A stretch of 64,000 nt of DNA from Clostridiales bacterium (GCA_015058275.1 SVCQ01000004.1:1-64000); one strand, 5' to 3'; positions 7,758 to 16,987 are shown, counted from the first letter of the stretch. Translations and numbers: made by a program. Notes: generated by a model from the letters alone, not told the origin.

Positions 7758-10703
7758 ATGAACGAAAACAACACAAGCGAAAGAATCAAAAATTACCTCA
7801 TGTCAGGCAGGCTCCACAAAGCAGACGCCGCGGTCGCTGCCGTCCTGATCGTGCTTATCGTGATCCTTCAGATGGTTTCTATGCCTCTGTCGGAGGCTCT
7901 CAACGACAGTACCGAGGTATCATACGGATACAAGGCAGTCGAGGCAGACGGCCTGTACTACGTAATAGACAGCGGGCACGCAAGAGCTATCTGCTTCAAC
8001 AAGGACGGCAAGGCTGAGTTCGAGCTGACACAGGGCCCTGACGGAGAGGGCCTGTACATCGATGAGATCTCGGTCGGCAAGGACTGCCTGTATATCTCCA
8101 CATCGGTATGGGACGGGATGCTGCTCGCAGGTGAGCAGGTCCTTAAATACGATCTTGACGGCAAATATATCGAGACGGTAACTGACAATGACTACGCGTC
8201 GGATGGCGAGACTGTCAACAAACACAAGCTTTACGGTCTGCATGCCTCTGATGAGGGCGTGTCGTACGCGGCCTGCCTCAGGGACAAAGTCGTATTCTAT
8301 ACCAACGGCAAAGAGGTATATTCACTCAAATATGACAATGCATTCAATGCGGTCAGCGATATTGCGATCAGCGGCAATGACCTCATCATACTCAACAAAA
8401 ACGGAGAGATCAGGCGATTTGATCCTTCCGGCAAGGACACGCTGGTCTATACTACCGATTGGGCCGCTCAGAGGATAAGAGTCCCGTTCCGCATAGGTGT
8501 TAACGGCGACGAAGTGCTGTTTACAGATATCAGGACTCAGACGGCGCTTACCACAAATACCGCTGCCGAGACTGCGGTCATCCTTGCATATGAGACTGAC
8601 AGCCAGACAGTCACGGCTACGGAGGACGGTAAGGGCGTCCTGCTGACGGATTCCGAAGGCCTGAGAGTTACTGGCGATAAGGATACAGTCTACACGACCG
8701 TAAGGAAGTCCACTCCGGTGCTGATAAGACAGGCGGCGTTCCTGTTCGCATTGTTCTTTGAGATAGCGGCTGTACTGATAGTTCTCTGCAGGTTCGTTTC
8801 GATCATGCGTGCCAGAAGGAAAGAAGGCGCTAAGATGTCGGGCTCCGATACTCTCGTCGTACTCGGTCTGGCAGCCTTTGTAGGAGTGATAGTAAGCGCA
8901 ATGCTCCTCAATGCTTTTGAGGACAGCTACAAAGACAAGATCCGCGAGCAGCTTAAGACCACGGCGTATGTGGTCGCTGCCGGCATAGACGAATCAGACC
9001 TCGACGATGTCGTGATCGCGAAGGACTACGGCAACGAAGCCTACAATAATCTGTGCACCACAATGAAACACGCCATCCCGATGAACGTTGAATTCTCGCG
9101 CACGGCTTACTGCAATATCATGAGGCTGAGCGACGAGGGCAGTTACGGATACGCCATCGCGTATCTCGATGAGTCGATAGGTACTTTCTTCAGGGTCGAT
9201 GATTTTGAGAAGAAGGAGCTCCAGGAAGTCTATGATACCGGCAAGCCTGTATGGAACGACGAGTCAGCGGATGTATCCGGTACATACCTTTCGGTCAAGG
9301 TCCCTATCAAGGGAGATGACGACAGCGTCGTGGGTGTCGTTGCCGTAGGCGCCGATACCTATGTCGTACAGGACATGATCAGCGCGATGAGGAGCAAGGT
9401 GCTGCTGTCGATCGTTGCGATCGTGCTGCTGCTGTGGATAGTGATAAGTGAAGCGACATCCTTCGTAAAGGCGCGCAGCGAATACAATCTTGCGGGCAGT
9501 GCGGCAGACAGGATGCCTCCGCATCTTGTGAGGATCCTGATCTTCACGATCTTCTCGGCTTACAACCTCGTGTCATCGTTCCTGCCGGTATACATACTGC
9601 GTAACAGCGATACCCTGCCGGAGGCATGGAGGAGCACGGGTGCAGCCCTGCCTATGACGGTAAATATCTTCGTCATGGGTATCATGTCGCTCTTCTGTGC
9701 CAAGGCAGTCCGCAGGCTCGGCATCAAGAGAGTGTTCATGATCAGCATGCTCTGCTCTCTTGCAGGCAACCTCATCATAGTGATACTGCCTGGATATGCT
9801 CCGATAATGACAGGTCTTATACTCGACGGTATCGGAGTCGGACTCATCACCAACGCCGTATACGTGATGCTCACATATCTGCCTGATGAGTCAGAGCGTC
9901 AGGAAGGCTTCGCTATCTACAATACAGCCAGCCTTTCGGGCATCAACTTCGGCATGATACTCGGCGGACTTCTGGCTACCAACGTCGGACAGAGGAATGT
10001 CTTCGTAGTAGCCGCTATCTTCTGGGCTGCTCTGCTGCTGCTCGGATCATATCTGACCGGTACTCTTGCGGGCATACTCAAGGCGCCTGACGAAGAGGAG
10101 GATGACGACAGACATACTGCAGGCAAGTTCCTGAGACACAAGTCCATATGGAGCTTCATAGTACTGATACAGAATCCGTATATAATATTCAACAGCTTCG
10201 TATTCTACTTCGTGCCGCTCTTCAGTGACGGCCTCGGATACGGAGAAGTCATGGCTTCTGTCTTCCTGATGCTTTATTCGGAGACAGCCGTAATGCTGGG
10301 CAAGAGCCTGCCGGACAAGGCCGAAAAGACGCTCGGATCAAGAGCTCTGTACGCAGCCGTCGGACTCAATGTACTGGCAGTAGCTATATTCACATTAACA
10401 TGGAACGTGCAGGGCCTCATAGTAGCACTCCTGCTGCTCGGCCTCTCGGCATCGTTCGCAAAACCGTCACAACAGTCGTACTTCCTCGGGCTGAAGCCTA
10501 CTCAGAAGTACGGCGAAGACAAGGCTATGGGACTGTATAACTTCTCCGAGAATATCGGAGAATCCCTCGGACCGGTCGTATTCGGAAGACTCATGGCCGG
10601 AACGCAGGCCGGAATCATGGCTTTCCTCGGCCTTATAGTTGCCCTGGGAGGTGCACACTTCGCGCTTAACGGAAAGGAGATCCACAAAAATGCCGGAAAC
10701 TAA
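7758..10703 (+). CDS. Fusion of extracellular sensor domains to a major facilitator superfamily transporter
   Basis: A 981-residue membrane protein. Residues about 24-46 form a first helix; 47-320 is extracellular and has repeated beta-rich units (YYVIDSG..., LYISTSVWDG, KVVFYTNGKEVYSL, LIILNKNGEIRRFDPSG) resembling a beta-propeller; helices follow at about 323-347 and 364-385; 386-540 looks like a Cache-type extracellular sensor, ending ISVKVPI-like strand text GDDDSVVGVVAVGAD; a helix at about 547-567; then a roughly 12-helix MFS module at 587-975 with a loop KAVRRLGIKRVF between helices. Ordinary MFS carriers are about 400 residues, so more than half of this protein is sensory. It overlaps the next gene, a membrane phosphatase, by 14 bases, implying translational coupling. 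It could be a transporter gated by its ligand, or a transceptor. The substrate is unknown. Confidence 0.75.
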   Translation: MNENNTSERIKNYLMSGRLHKADAAVAAVLIVLIVILQMVSMPLSEALNDSTEVSYGYKAVEADGLYYVIDSGHARAICFNKDGKAEFELTQGPDGEGLYIDEISVGKDCLYISTSVWDGMLLAGEQVLKYDLDGKYIETVTDNDYASDGETVNKHKLYGLHASDEGVSYAACLRDKVVFYTNGKEVYSLKYDNAFNAVSDIAISGNDLIILNKNGEIRRFDPSGKDTLVYTTDWAAQRIRVPFRIGVNGDEVLFTDIRTQTALTTNTAAETAVILAYETDSQTVTATEDGKGVLLTDSEGLRVTGDKDTVYTTVRKSTPVLIRQAAFLFALFFEIAAVLIVLCRFVSIMRARRKEGAKMSGSDTLVVLGLAAFVGVIVSAMLLNAFEDSYKDKIREQLKTTAYVVAAGIDESDLDDVVIAKDYGNEAYNNLCTTMKHAIPMNVEFSRTAYCNIMRLSDEGSYGYAIAYLDESIGTFFRVDDFEKKELQEVYDTGKPVWNDESADVSGTYLSVKVPIKGDDDSVVGVVAVGADTYVVQDMISAMRSKVLLSIVAIVLLLWIVISEATSFVKARSEYNLAGSAADRMPPHLVRILIFTIFSAYNLVSSFLPVYILRNSDTLPEAWRSTGAALPMTVNIFVMGIMSLFCAKAVRRLGIKRVFMISMLCSLAGNLIIVILPGYAPIMTGLILDGIGVGLITNAVYVMLTYLPDESERQEGFAIYNTASLSGINFGMILGGLLATNVGQRNVFVVAAIFWAALLLLGSYLTGTLAGILKAPDEEEDDDRHTAGKFLRHKSIWSFIVLIQNPYIIFNSFVFYFVPLFSDGLGYGEVMASVFLMLYSETAVMLGKSLPDKAEKTLGSRALYAAVGLNVLAVAIFTLTWNVQGLIVALLLLGLSASFAKPSQQSYFLGLKPTQKYGEDKAMGLYNFSENIGESLGPVVFGRLMAGTQAGIMAFLGLIVALGGAHFALNGKEIHKNAGN

Positions 10704-12354
10704 CAACAAGACCAACAAAACCATCGGCAGGAGCCTCTTGGTCGGGCTCACCCTGCTTATCCTGATCCTCAGCTTCGCAATCGGTGCGATCGGTTTCACT
10801 ACCTACGCGACCAAGGTGCTGGACAGATATCAGGTTTATCTCAGAGACCTTCTGACATTCGCTGCATCACAGATGGACGGCGATGACATGCAGGCCTGCA
10901 TCGACAGCGGCGAGAAGTCCGATATCTTTAAGGAGGAGGAGAGACTGCTTGATGCGATCAAGGAGCACTACGGCGTAGAGTATGTATACATCTACAAGCC
11001 TCTCAACACCGATGAAACGGACAACATGATGAACGTCATGGCCGGCATCACATCAAAGGAGAGGGCGGAGAATGAAGGCTATTACTCCGTAAAACTCGGC
11101 TCCCTGACAGGTTCAGACAACTCGCCTGAGGTCGCGGGACATTTCCTTGAGGGAATGGACTCCGAGAAGGTCACCTTCTTTTCTCAGGATACAAACGAGT
11201 TCGGTCACATGTATACAGGCATGATCCCTATCTACGATTCGACCGGCAAGTCGGTCGCAATGCTGGCGGCGGATGTGTCCATTGATGAGATCTATGAGAC
11301 CAGACTTCATTATGTGATCGTCGTTTCGATCGCGGCTCTGATCCTCATGGTGATCTCGCTCTTCCTGATGAACGCATGGCTCAAGAGGCGCGTTGTCGAT
11401 CCGCTTCAGAGACTCAAGGACACTGCAGGCAGCTTCGTCGAGAGCACGCATCATGCCGCAAGTCCGGATGATCTGATAATTGCAGATCCGGATATCCATA
11501 CACAGGATGAGATGGAAGCTCTGTCCAACTCCATAACGGAGATGTTTGCGGACATGAAGCACTACATGACAGATCTTGTAAATGTCACAATGGAAAAGGA
11601 ACGTATCGGAGCGGAGCTCAACGTAGCCACACAGATACAGGCAGACATGCTGCCTAACATCTTCCCGGCGTTCCCGGAGAGAGACGATATCAACATCTAC
11701 GCTTCCATGACTCCTGCAAAGGAGGTAGGAGGAGACTTCTACGACTTCTTCTTTGTGGATCATGACCATCTGGCCATCGTAATGGCTGACGTATCAGGCA
11801 AGGGAGTACCTGCTGCGCTCTTCATGGTAATCGCCAAGACTCTTATCAAGAGCGTGTTCCAGAACGGAGGAGAGGCCGGCGAAGCTCTTGCGGACGTAAA
11901 CGACAGGCTCTGCGAGGGCAACGAGGCAGGACTCTTCGTTACTGTCTGGATGGCCGTCATCGACCTCAAGACAGGCGAGGGTGTATCGCTCAATGCCGGA
12001 CATGAGCATCCGGCTCTGTGCAAGGCCGGCGGAGACTATGAGCTGGTAGTATACAGACACTCGGTAGCCGTAGCTGCTATGGAGGGCATGGTGTTCCAGG
12101 AGCGCCGCTTCAAGCTCGACATGGGCGACAAGCTCTTCGTATATACAGACGGTGTGCCTGAGGCCACCAATGCCGAGAACGAGCTCTTCGGTACAGACCG
12201 CATGATCGAGGCTCTCAATAAAAACAAAGACAAGTCTCTCAAGGAGCAGGTCGATGGCATGAAGGAGAGTATAGACGAATTCGTCAAGGATGCTCCTCAG
12301 TTCGATGACATTACGATGCTGTGCTTCGAGTACAAGGGCGTCATAGATGACTGA
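10690..12354 (+). CDS. Membrane-bound SpoIIE/RsbU-type PP2C serine phosphatase with extracellular sensor and HAMP
   Basis: A 554-residue signalling phosphatase. A first membrane helix lies at about 11-35, an extracellular sensor at 36-206, a second helix at 208-232, then a HAMP-like linker (RRVVDPLQRLKDTAGSF) and coiled coil, and a SpoIIE-type PP2C domain from about 330 with metal-binding residues in GGDFYD (D349), DVSGKG (D367), TDGVPEATN and FDDITML. Such enzymes dephosphorylate anti-sigma antagonists. No kinase or STAS partner is in this window. Start ATG 10690 is chosen over an upstream in-frame start because AAAGGAG sits 9 bases before it; it overlaps the MFS fusion gene by 14 bases, which suggests both respond to the same or related signals. 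Confidence 0.85.
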   Translation: MPETNNKTNKTIGRSLLVGLTLLILILSFAIGAIGFTTYATKVLDRYQVYLRDLLTFAASQMDGDDMQACIDSGEKSDIFKEEERLLDAIKEHYGVEYVYIYKPLNTDETDNMMNVMAGITSKERAENEGYYSVKLGSLTGSDNSPEVAGHFLEGMDSEKVTFFSQDTNEFGHMYTGMIPIYDSTGKSVAMLAADVSIDEIYETRLHYVIVVSIAALILMVISLFLMNAWLKRRVVDPLQRLKDTAGSFVESTHHAASPDDLIIADPDIHTQDEMEALSNSITEMFADMKHYMTDLVNVTMEKERIGAELNVATQIQADMLPNIFPAFPERDDINIYASMTPAKEVGGDFYDFFFVDHDHLAIVMADVSGKGVPAALFMVIAKTLIKSVFQNGGEAGEALADVNDRLCEGNEAGLFVTVWMAVIDLKTGEGVSLNAGHEHPALCKAGGDYELVVYRHSVAVAAMEGMVFQERRFKLDMGDKLFVYTDGVPEATNAENELFGTDRMIEALNKNKDKSLKEQVDGMKESIDEFVKDAPQFDDITMLCFEYKGVIDD

Positions 12355-12384
12355 TGTATTGAGGCTTTGCCGGAGGACAATTCC

Positions 12385-13014
12385 ATGAACGAAAACATGA
12401 TCAAAAGAAACGATCTCCTGTCAGAAAGGATCATTAAAGGACTCAGGTCCCGCAACATGGAGGGCTACTATGCCCATGACAGAGAGGAAGCTCTCAAAAT
12501 TGCTCTCGGCCTCATAGAGGAGGGGAGCTCGGTCACCATGGGAGGTGCTGTGAGCGTCCACGAGATCGGACTTGTAGATGCCCTCAAAAATGGCAATTAC
12601 AAGTTCATCGACAGGGACGAATACGAGGACAAAAAGCAGGCAGCCCTGCTCGCGTACAGCGCTGATGTATTCCTGTCGAGCTGCAATGCCATGACAGAAG
12701 ACGGGATGCTAGTCAATATCGACGGCAATTCCAACAGGATTTCCGCCATCGCTTTCGGACCTGACAGGGTAGTGTTCATAGTGGGCATGAACAAAGTCTG
12801 CCGCGATCTCGATGCGGCAATGAAGAGAGCGCGCAATGTCGCTGCACCTATCAACGCCCAGAAGTTCGACATCAAGACCCCGTGCAAGCTGACGGGATCC
12901 TGCATGGACTGCACGCAGCCTGACACCATATGCTGCCAGTTCCTGATCACCAGGTACTCAAGACACAAGGGCAGGATACACGTGATACTTGTCAACGACA
13001 ATCTGGGATTCTAA
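12385..13014 (+). CDS. LUD-domain protein (LutC/YkgG-like)
   Basis: A 209-residue cytoplasmic protein of the LUD family, whose members act in lactate utilisation (LutB/LutC) but also occur alone with unknown roles. Visible family features are the N-terminal helix NxxxSERIIKGLRSRNM, the GSSVTMGGAVSVHEIGL core and the C-terminal cysteine cluster CKLTGSCMDC...ICC, which could bind metal or an Fe-S cluster. The ATG at 12385 follows CGGAGGAC; an upstream in-frame TTG at 12367 has no site. It lies 30 bases after the phosphatase gene and ends the run at a strong terminator. No lutA or lutB neighbours are present, so a lactate role is not supported by context. Confidence 0.75.
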   Translation: MNENMIKRNDLLSERIIKGLRSRNMEGYYAHDREEALKIALGLIEEGSSVTMGGAVSVHEIGLVDALKNGNYKFIDRDEYEDKKQAALLAYSADVFLSSCNAMTEDGMLVNIDGNSNRISAIAFGPDRVVFIVGMNKVCRDLDAAMKRARNVAAPINAQKFDIKTPCKLTGSCMDCTQPDTICCQFLITRYSRHKGRIHVILVNDNLGF

Positions 13015-13031
13015 AGACAAACAATTAAAGA

Positions 13032-13070
13032 CGGAGGGCCGCGGTGATAATCACCACGGCCCTCCGCTTT
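13032..13070. terminator. Bidirectional terminator between the LUD gene and hsp20
   Basis: A 15-bp stem (CGGAGGGCCG... at 13032-13046 against 13051-13065, one mismatch) with a four-base loop, followed by TTTT on the plus strand and, read the other way, by CTTTAATT. It separates two converging genes. Confidence 0.8.
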
Positions 13071-13091
13071 TGCCACTCAGTAATAACTTTA

Positions 13092-13544
13092 TTAACCTTC
13101 GATCATGATCGTCTTCTTTTCAGGGATCTCAGGCTCTTTCTCCTTAGGGAAGGTGAGGCTCAGTACTCCGTCCTCGAACTTAGCCTTGACATCAGTCTCG
13201 TTAAGACCCTCGCCTACATAGAATCTTCTCTGCATAGCGCCGGAGTAACGCTCCTGACGGAGCAGCTTGCCCTTGTCGTCCTTTTCTTCCTCGTTCAGAG
13301 CCTTGCTTGCGCCTACGATGAGGTAGCCGTTGTCGAGGCTCAGAGAGATCTCGTCCTTTTTGAAGCCCGGCAGATCGATATCGAGTTCGTAATTGCCGTC
13401 CTTGTCGTGGATGTCGGTCTTCATCAGGCCGCTTGCGTGCTTGCCGTAGAGCTTTCTTTCTACATCATCGTTTCTGAAGCGAGGGAATTCGAATCCCATG
13501 AAATCATCAAAGAAATTGTCGTTGAAAATGCTTGGATATAACAT
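13092..13544 (-). CDS. Hsp20/alpha-crystallin small heat-shock protein
   Basis: A 150-residue ATP-independent chaperone that holds unfolding proteins. The alpha-crystallin domain spans about 38-140 (YELDIDLPGFKKDEISLSLDNGYLIV ... GEGLNETDVKAKFEDGVLSLTFPK), with the conserved GVL motif in the last strands and a C-terminal I-x-I-like tail (KKTIMIEG). It is read from the minus strand, alone. Its promoter overlaps a perfect CIRCE operator at 13637-13663, so it should be repressed by HrcA, whose gene is in this window. CIRCE control of hsp20 is less common than of dnaK or groESL. Confidence 0.92.
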   Translation of the reverse strand: MLYPSIFNDNFFDDFMGFEFPRFRNDDVERKLYGKHASGLMKTDIHDKDGNYELDIDLPGFKKDEISLSLDNGYLIVGASKALNEEEKDDKGKLLRQERYSGAMQRRFYVGEGLNETDVKAKFEDGVLSLTFPKEKEPEIPEKKTIMIEG

Positions 13545-13621
13545 AGTGTGCCTCCTTATATAAGTAGTTTATTCTGTTTACTGTGCGGCCTCGGATGGCC
13601 GTTTCTTTATCTGACGATCAC

Positions 13622-13650
13622 AATATAACACTTTTGTTAGCACTCGTCAA
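13622..13650 (-). promoter_or_regulatory. Promoter of hsp20 (minus strand) overlapping CIRCE
   Basis: On the minus strand TTGACG (complement of 13645-13650) and TATATT (complement of 13622-13627) are 17 bases apart, a near-consensus sigma-A promoter. Its -35 box lies within the CIRCE spacer and its spacer contains one CIRCE arm, so bound HrcA would block RNA polymerase directly. Confidence 0.8.
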
Positions 13651-13663
13651 GAGAGAGTGCTAA
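13637..13663. promoter_or_regulatory. CIRCE operator (HrcA binding site) for hsp20
   Basis: TTAGCACTC at 13637-13645, a nine-base spacer, then GAGTGCTAA at 13655-13663: an exact match to the CIRCE consensus. It sits about 90 bases upstream of the hsp20 start. Confidence 0.95.
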
Positions 13664-13761
13664 CATTTTTAAAAAATTTTTTGTCCGTTGTCCCGGACAG
13701 CTGATCGCAGGGAAGCGCTCTGTGATTTGTTGGTGAAATACTCATAATAGCTGTGCTTTTG

Positions 13762-13770
13762 TGGTATTAT
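13762..13770 (+). promoter_or_regulatory. Candidate extended -10 promoter for the MBL nuclease gene
   Basis: TGGTATTAT at 13762-13770 is an extended -10 (TGn followed by TATTAT) 77 bases upstream of ATG 13847; there is no good -35 box. The 302-base gap 13545-13846 otherwise holds only the hsp20 promoter and CIRCE box. Confidence 0.45.
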
Positions 13771-13846
13771 TTAGCTGTATATTTATGTAATTTGCAGATA
13801 TCATGCCGGAAATGCACTTATGCCGGCCGGATTTGCGGAGGTAGAC

Positions 13847-15502
13847 ATGAAAGTTACATTTATAGGAGCTACTCACGAAGTAACAGGTTCCTGCACACTG
13901 CTTGAGGCAGCAGGCAAGAATATCATAATAGACTGCGGCATGGAGCAGGGCGTGGACATGTTCGAGAATATCGAAATACCTGTCGCGCCTGCGGACATAG
14001 ATGCAATTGTCCTTACACATGCCCACATAGACCATACGGGCAAGATCCCGTTCCTGGTGGCCAACGGCTACTCGGGCCCGATCTACTCGACGGAGGCCAC
14101 AAGGAACCTCTGCGACATCATGCTCAAGGACTCGGCCCACATACAGGAGTTCGAGGCCCAGTGGCGCAACCGCAAGGGCAGGCGAGCCGGCGAGGAGGAT
14201 TACGAGCCTCTCTACACCACCGAGGATGTAATGCAGACGATGACTCTGTTCAAGGTCTCGGGCTACGGGTCTGAGACGGAGATCTTTGACGGGGTCACGA
14301 TCAGCTACACTGACGCAGGCCACCTGCTCGGATCGGCCAGCGTGCTCTTCCGGATCAAGGAGGGCGATGTTGAGAGGACACTGCTCTTCTCGGGCGACCT
14401 CGGCAATATCGGCAAGCCTATCATCCGCTCGCCTCAGGATCCGCCGCATGCTGATTACATCGTATGCGAGTCCACGTACGGAGACCGCATACATCCGGAG
14501 AAGCCTGACTACATAGCTCAGCTGACAGACGTCATCCAGAAGACCCTCGACAGGGGCGGCAACCTCGTAGTGCCGGCATTCGCAGTCGGCAGGACGCAGG
14601 AGCTCCTGTACTATATCAGGATCATCAAGGAGCAGGGCCTTGTTAAGAATCATGCCGGCTTCCCGGTCGTGGTCGACAGCCCGCTCGCGGTAGAAGCTAC
14701 CAATATATACAGCAGCGAGCTCCATGAGTACTACGACGAGGAGGCTCTTGTGATAATACAAAAGGGCATCAACCCTGTCACATTCCCTGATCTTAGGATA
14801 TCCGTATCGAGCGATGAGTCAAAGGCCATCAACGAGGACAGCACACCTAAGGTGATAATCTCGGCATCGGGCATGTGCGAGGCGGGCCGTATCAGACACC
14901 ACCTCAAGCACAACCTCTGGAGACCTGAGTGCACCATCCTCTTTGTAGGCTATCAGAGCCCGGGCACTGTCGGAGGCAAGCTCCTGGCAGGAGCCGAGAG
15001 CGTCAAGCTCTTCGGAGAGGAGATACTGGTAAGAGCAGAGGTGTGCAAGATAGACGCATTCAGCAGCCATGCCGACAAGGATCACCTCCTCGAGTGGGTA
15101 AAGAAGACCGATGTAGGTACGAGGATCTTCGTAAACCACGGCGAGGACGAGGTGACGGAGAGCTTCGCAAGAGAAGCTTCGATGGCTACCGGCAAGCATT
15201 CGACGGCTCCGTACAGCGGAGAGATATGGGATCTTGCAGCGGACGAACTCATCCACAAGGCGGAGGTCGTGCCTGTCATCAAGAAGCAGGCTTCGAGCAA
15301 GGACAACCGCTATTACAAGGACGACCACAGAGGTACTCACAACGTATCCCCGGCGTACAGGGATCTCCAGAAGAGCGGCGATGCCCTCATGAGGCTCATC
15401 GCAAGCAACGAGGGCCAGGCCAACAAGGAACTCAACAAGATGCGCCGCGAGATCGAGGACATAATCAAAAAATACAGCAGCTCGGAGGGAATAAATGGAT
15501 AA
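13847..15502 (+). CDS. MBL-fold/beta-CASP RNA-processing exonuclease (YSH1/CPSF-like)
   Basis: A 551-residue metal-dependent nuclease of the metallo-beta-lactamase superfamily. The N-terminal zinc motif THAHIDHTGKIP is HxHxDH; the sequence CESTYGDR and SGDLGNIG carry further ligands; the beta-CASP region includes PAFAVGRTQELLYYI and SASGMCEAGRIRHHLKHNL; the RMMBL part contains DAFSSHADKDHLLEWV and FVNHGED. This set identifies the CPSF73-like group rather than RNase J. About 60 residues of charged C-terminal tail are likely extra. ATG 13847 follows GCGGAGG; an upstream in-frame ATG at 13820 would give nine non-conserved residues. It overlaps murI by 8 bases. Confidence 0.9.
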   Translation: MKVTFIGATHEVTGSCTLLEAAGKNIIIDCGMEQGVDMFENIEIPVAPADIDAIVLTHAHIDHTGKIPFLVANGYSGPIYSTEATRNLCDIMLKDSAHIQEFEAQWRNRKGRRAGEEDYEPLYTTEDVMQTMTLFKVSGYGSETEIFDGVTISYTDAGHLLGSASVLFRIKEGDVERTLLFSGDLGNIGKPIIRSPQDPPHADYIVCESTYGDRIHPEKPDYIAQLTDVIQKTLDRGGNLVVPAFAVGRTQELLYYIRIIKEQGLVKNHAGFPVVVDSPLAVEATNIYSSELHEYYDEEALVIIQKGINPVTFPDLRISVSSDESKAINEDSTPKVIISASGMCEAGRIRHHLKHNLWRPECTILFVGYQSPGTVGGKLLAGAESVKLFGEEILVRAEVCKIDAFSSHADKDHLLEWVKKTDVGTRIFVNHGEDEVTESFAREASMATGKHSTAPYSGEIWDLAADELIHKAEVVPVIKKQASSKDNRYYKDDHRGTHNVSPAYRDLQKSGDALMRLIASNEGQANKELNKMRREIEDIIKKYSSSEGING

Positions 15503-16295
15503 CAGACCTATCGGAGTATTCGATTCGGGACTCGGCGGCCTGACCTCCGTGCATGAGCTCCACAAGCAGCTCCCTGAGGAGAAGGTCATCTACTACGGCG
15601 ACACCGCGAGGACGCCGTACGGTTCCAAATCACCGGAGACGATAGTGAAGTTCGCTACGCAGGTTGTGGATTATCTGATCAGGTGCAATACCAAGATGAT
15701 CATCATCGCCTGCAATACAGTAACCGCTCTTGCGCTCGACTCTCTGAGAGAGCGCTATCCGGCGGTGCCTATCATCGGAGTAATAGAGCCGACGGTCAAA
15801 AGGGTGGTATCTGACGGATGCACCAAAGTCGGCGTCATTGCCACCAAGGCGACCACTTCGAGCGATGTATACGGCAGAGAGCTCAGATCTCTCAACCCTG
15901 AGATAGATGTACACAGTGCCGCCTGCCCGGCCATAGTGCCGCTGGTGGAGGAGGGGCTGACTGACACCGAGATCATGGAGCTGACCGTCAGACATTATAT
16001 GGACGACTTCGTCAGGGAGTACGGCTTTGAGGACCTCATCCTCGGATGCACCCACTATCCGCTCGTGTCAAAGCACATCAAAAAGCTCTACCCTCAGCTC
16101 AGGCTCTACAGCTCTTCTGCGGAGGTAGTGAGCGAGGCATCGCAGATACTTAAGGAAAGAGACATGCTCGCGTCGGGCTCTGAATTCACCGACAGATACT
16201 ATGCCAGCGACATGTCGGACAACTTCATAGCGATGACAGACATGCTCTTTAAGGACACGGATTTTAAAATACATCTGTTAAAACTTGAAGAATAG
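15495..16295 (+). CDS. murI: Glutamate racemase
   Basis: A 266-residue cytoplasmic enzyme that makes D-glutamate for peptidoglycan. The N-terminus IGVFDSGLGGL is the family signature, and both catalytic cysteines are present: C73 in ACNTVTA and C185 in LGCTHYPL. Length is usual. Its start ATG lies inside the end of the nuclease gene with an eight-base overlap and a GGAGGGAATAA ribosome site, so translation is coupled. Confidence 0.95.
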   Translation: MDNRPIGVFDSGLGGLTSVHELHKQLPEEKVIYYGDTARTPYGSKSPETIVKFATQVVDYLIRCNTKMIIIACNTVTALALDSLRERYPAVPIIGVIEPTVKRVVSDGCTKVGVIATKATTSSDVYGRELRSLNPEIDVHSAACPAIVPLVEEGLTDTEIMELTVRHYMDDFVREYGFEDLILGCTHYPLVSKHIKKLYPQLRLYSSSAEVVSEASQILKERDMLASGSEFTDRYYASDMSDNFIAMTDMLFKDTDFKIHLLKLEE

Positions 16296-16313
16296 ATAGT
16301 TTTCTAGTACAAT
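16285..16313 (+). promoter_or_regulatory. Candidate promoter for the CYTH gene
   Basis: TTGAAG at 16285-16290 and TACAAT at 16308-16313 with a 17-base spacer, overlapping the end of murI, 63 bases before the next start. An imperfect hairpin (GCTGTGC at 16320-16326 with GCACAGC at 16354-16360) lies in the leader. Confidence 0.6.
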
Positions 16314-16375
16314 CTATGGGCTGTGCATCTCGCAACAATGCGTCAACAAAACAGCACAGCTGAGTGAGGTTAATT

Positions 16376-16987
16376 ATGGAAACTGAATTCAAATACGGCA
16401 TCGATGATCCGTCGGTATTCGACGAGATCGTAAAGAACGCCGAAATCAATAAGATGGGCCTCGAGGCAGTTGAAGTCATAGACATGCACGCCGACTATTT
16501 TGACACGGCTGACTACGACTTCCGCAAAAAGGGCATCGCCTACAGGATACGCCTTGAGGACGACAGATGCACAGCCACCATCAAATGGGATGTCAACGTC
16601 AGTGAGGGACTCCACCAGAGAGAGGAGTTCAACCTCGTGGTCAACGACGAGAGATTCGCAGAGAACCCTGACATAGGTCTCTTCATCTCGAGCGACGCTT
16701 ATGACGTCCTGTACGAGGCGGCCGGCGACAAAAAGCTCCTCAAGACCATAACCATGGACTATCAGCGCAGACAGATCAAAGTCGATACCGGCAAGTCGAT
16801 CAGCTGCATCTCGATAGATGAGGGAGTAATACAGCATGCAGACGGACACAATATTCCTATCTGCGAGCTTGAGATCGAGTGGTATTACGGCGACGAGGAT
16901 GATTTCATGAAGCTCGCCGCGTACATACGCGACAAATACGATCTCAAGGCAGAGGACAGATCCAAGCTGCAGAGAGCATTCAACTAG
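16376..16987 (+). CDS. CYTH-domain protein (triphosphate tunnel metalloenzyme)
   Basis: A 203-residue soluble protein with the CYTH N-terminal ExExK motif at E2, E4 and K6 (METEFKY), followed by strands rich in paired charged residues (YRIRLEDD, ATIKWD, EFNLVV, ELEIEW) as expected for the eight-strand tunnel. Family members hydrolyse inorganic triphosphate, thiamine triphosphate or make cAMP; the specific substrate cannot be read here. The ATG at 16376 places the motif at the very N-terminus, as in the family, and is preferred to the GTG at 16364. It sits 44 bases upstream of tig. Confidence 0.8.
   Translation: METEFKYGIDDPSVFDEIVKNAEINKMGLEAVEVIDMHADYFDTADYDFRKKGIAYRIRLEDDRCTATIKWDVNVSEGLHQREEFNLVVNDERFAENPDIGLFISSDAYDVLYEAAGDKKLLKTITMDYQRRQIKVDTGKSISCISIDEGVIQHADGHNIPICELEIEWYYGDEDDFMKLAAYIRDKYDLKAEDRSKLQRAFN

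Noticed and set aside
13742..14761. 339-residue minus-strand open frame overlapping the MBL nuclease
   Set aside because: The plus-strand gene has the zinc motif and a normal ribosome site; the shadow has neither.
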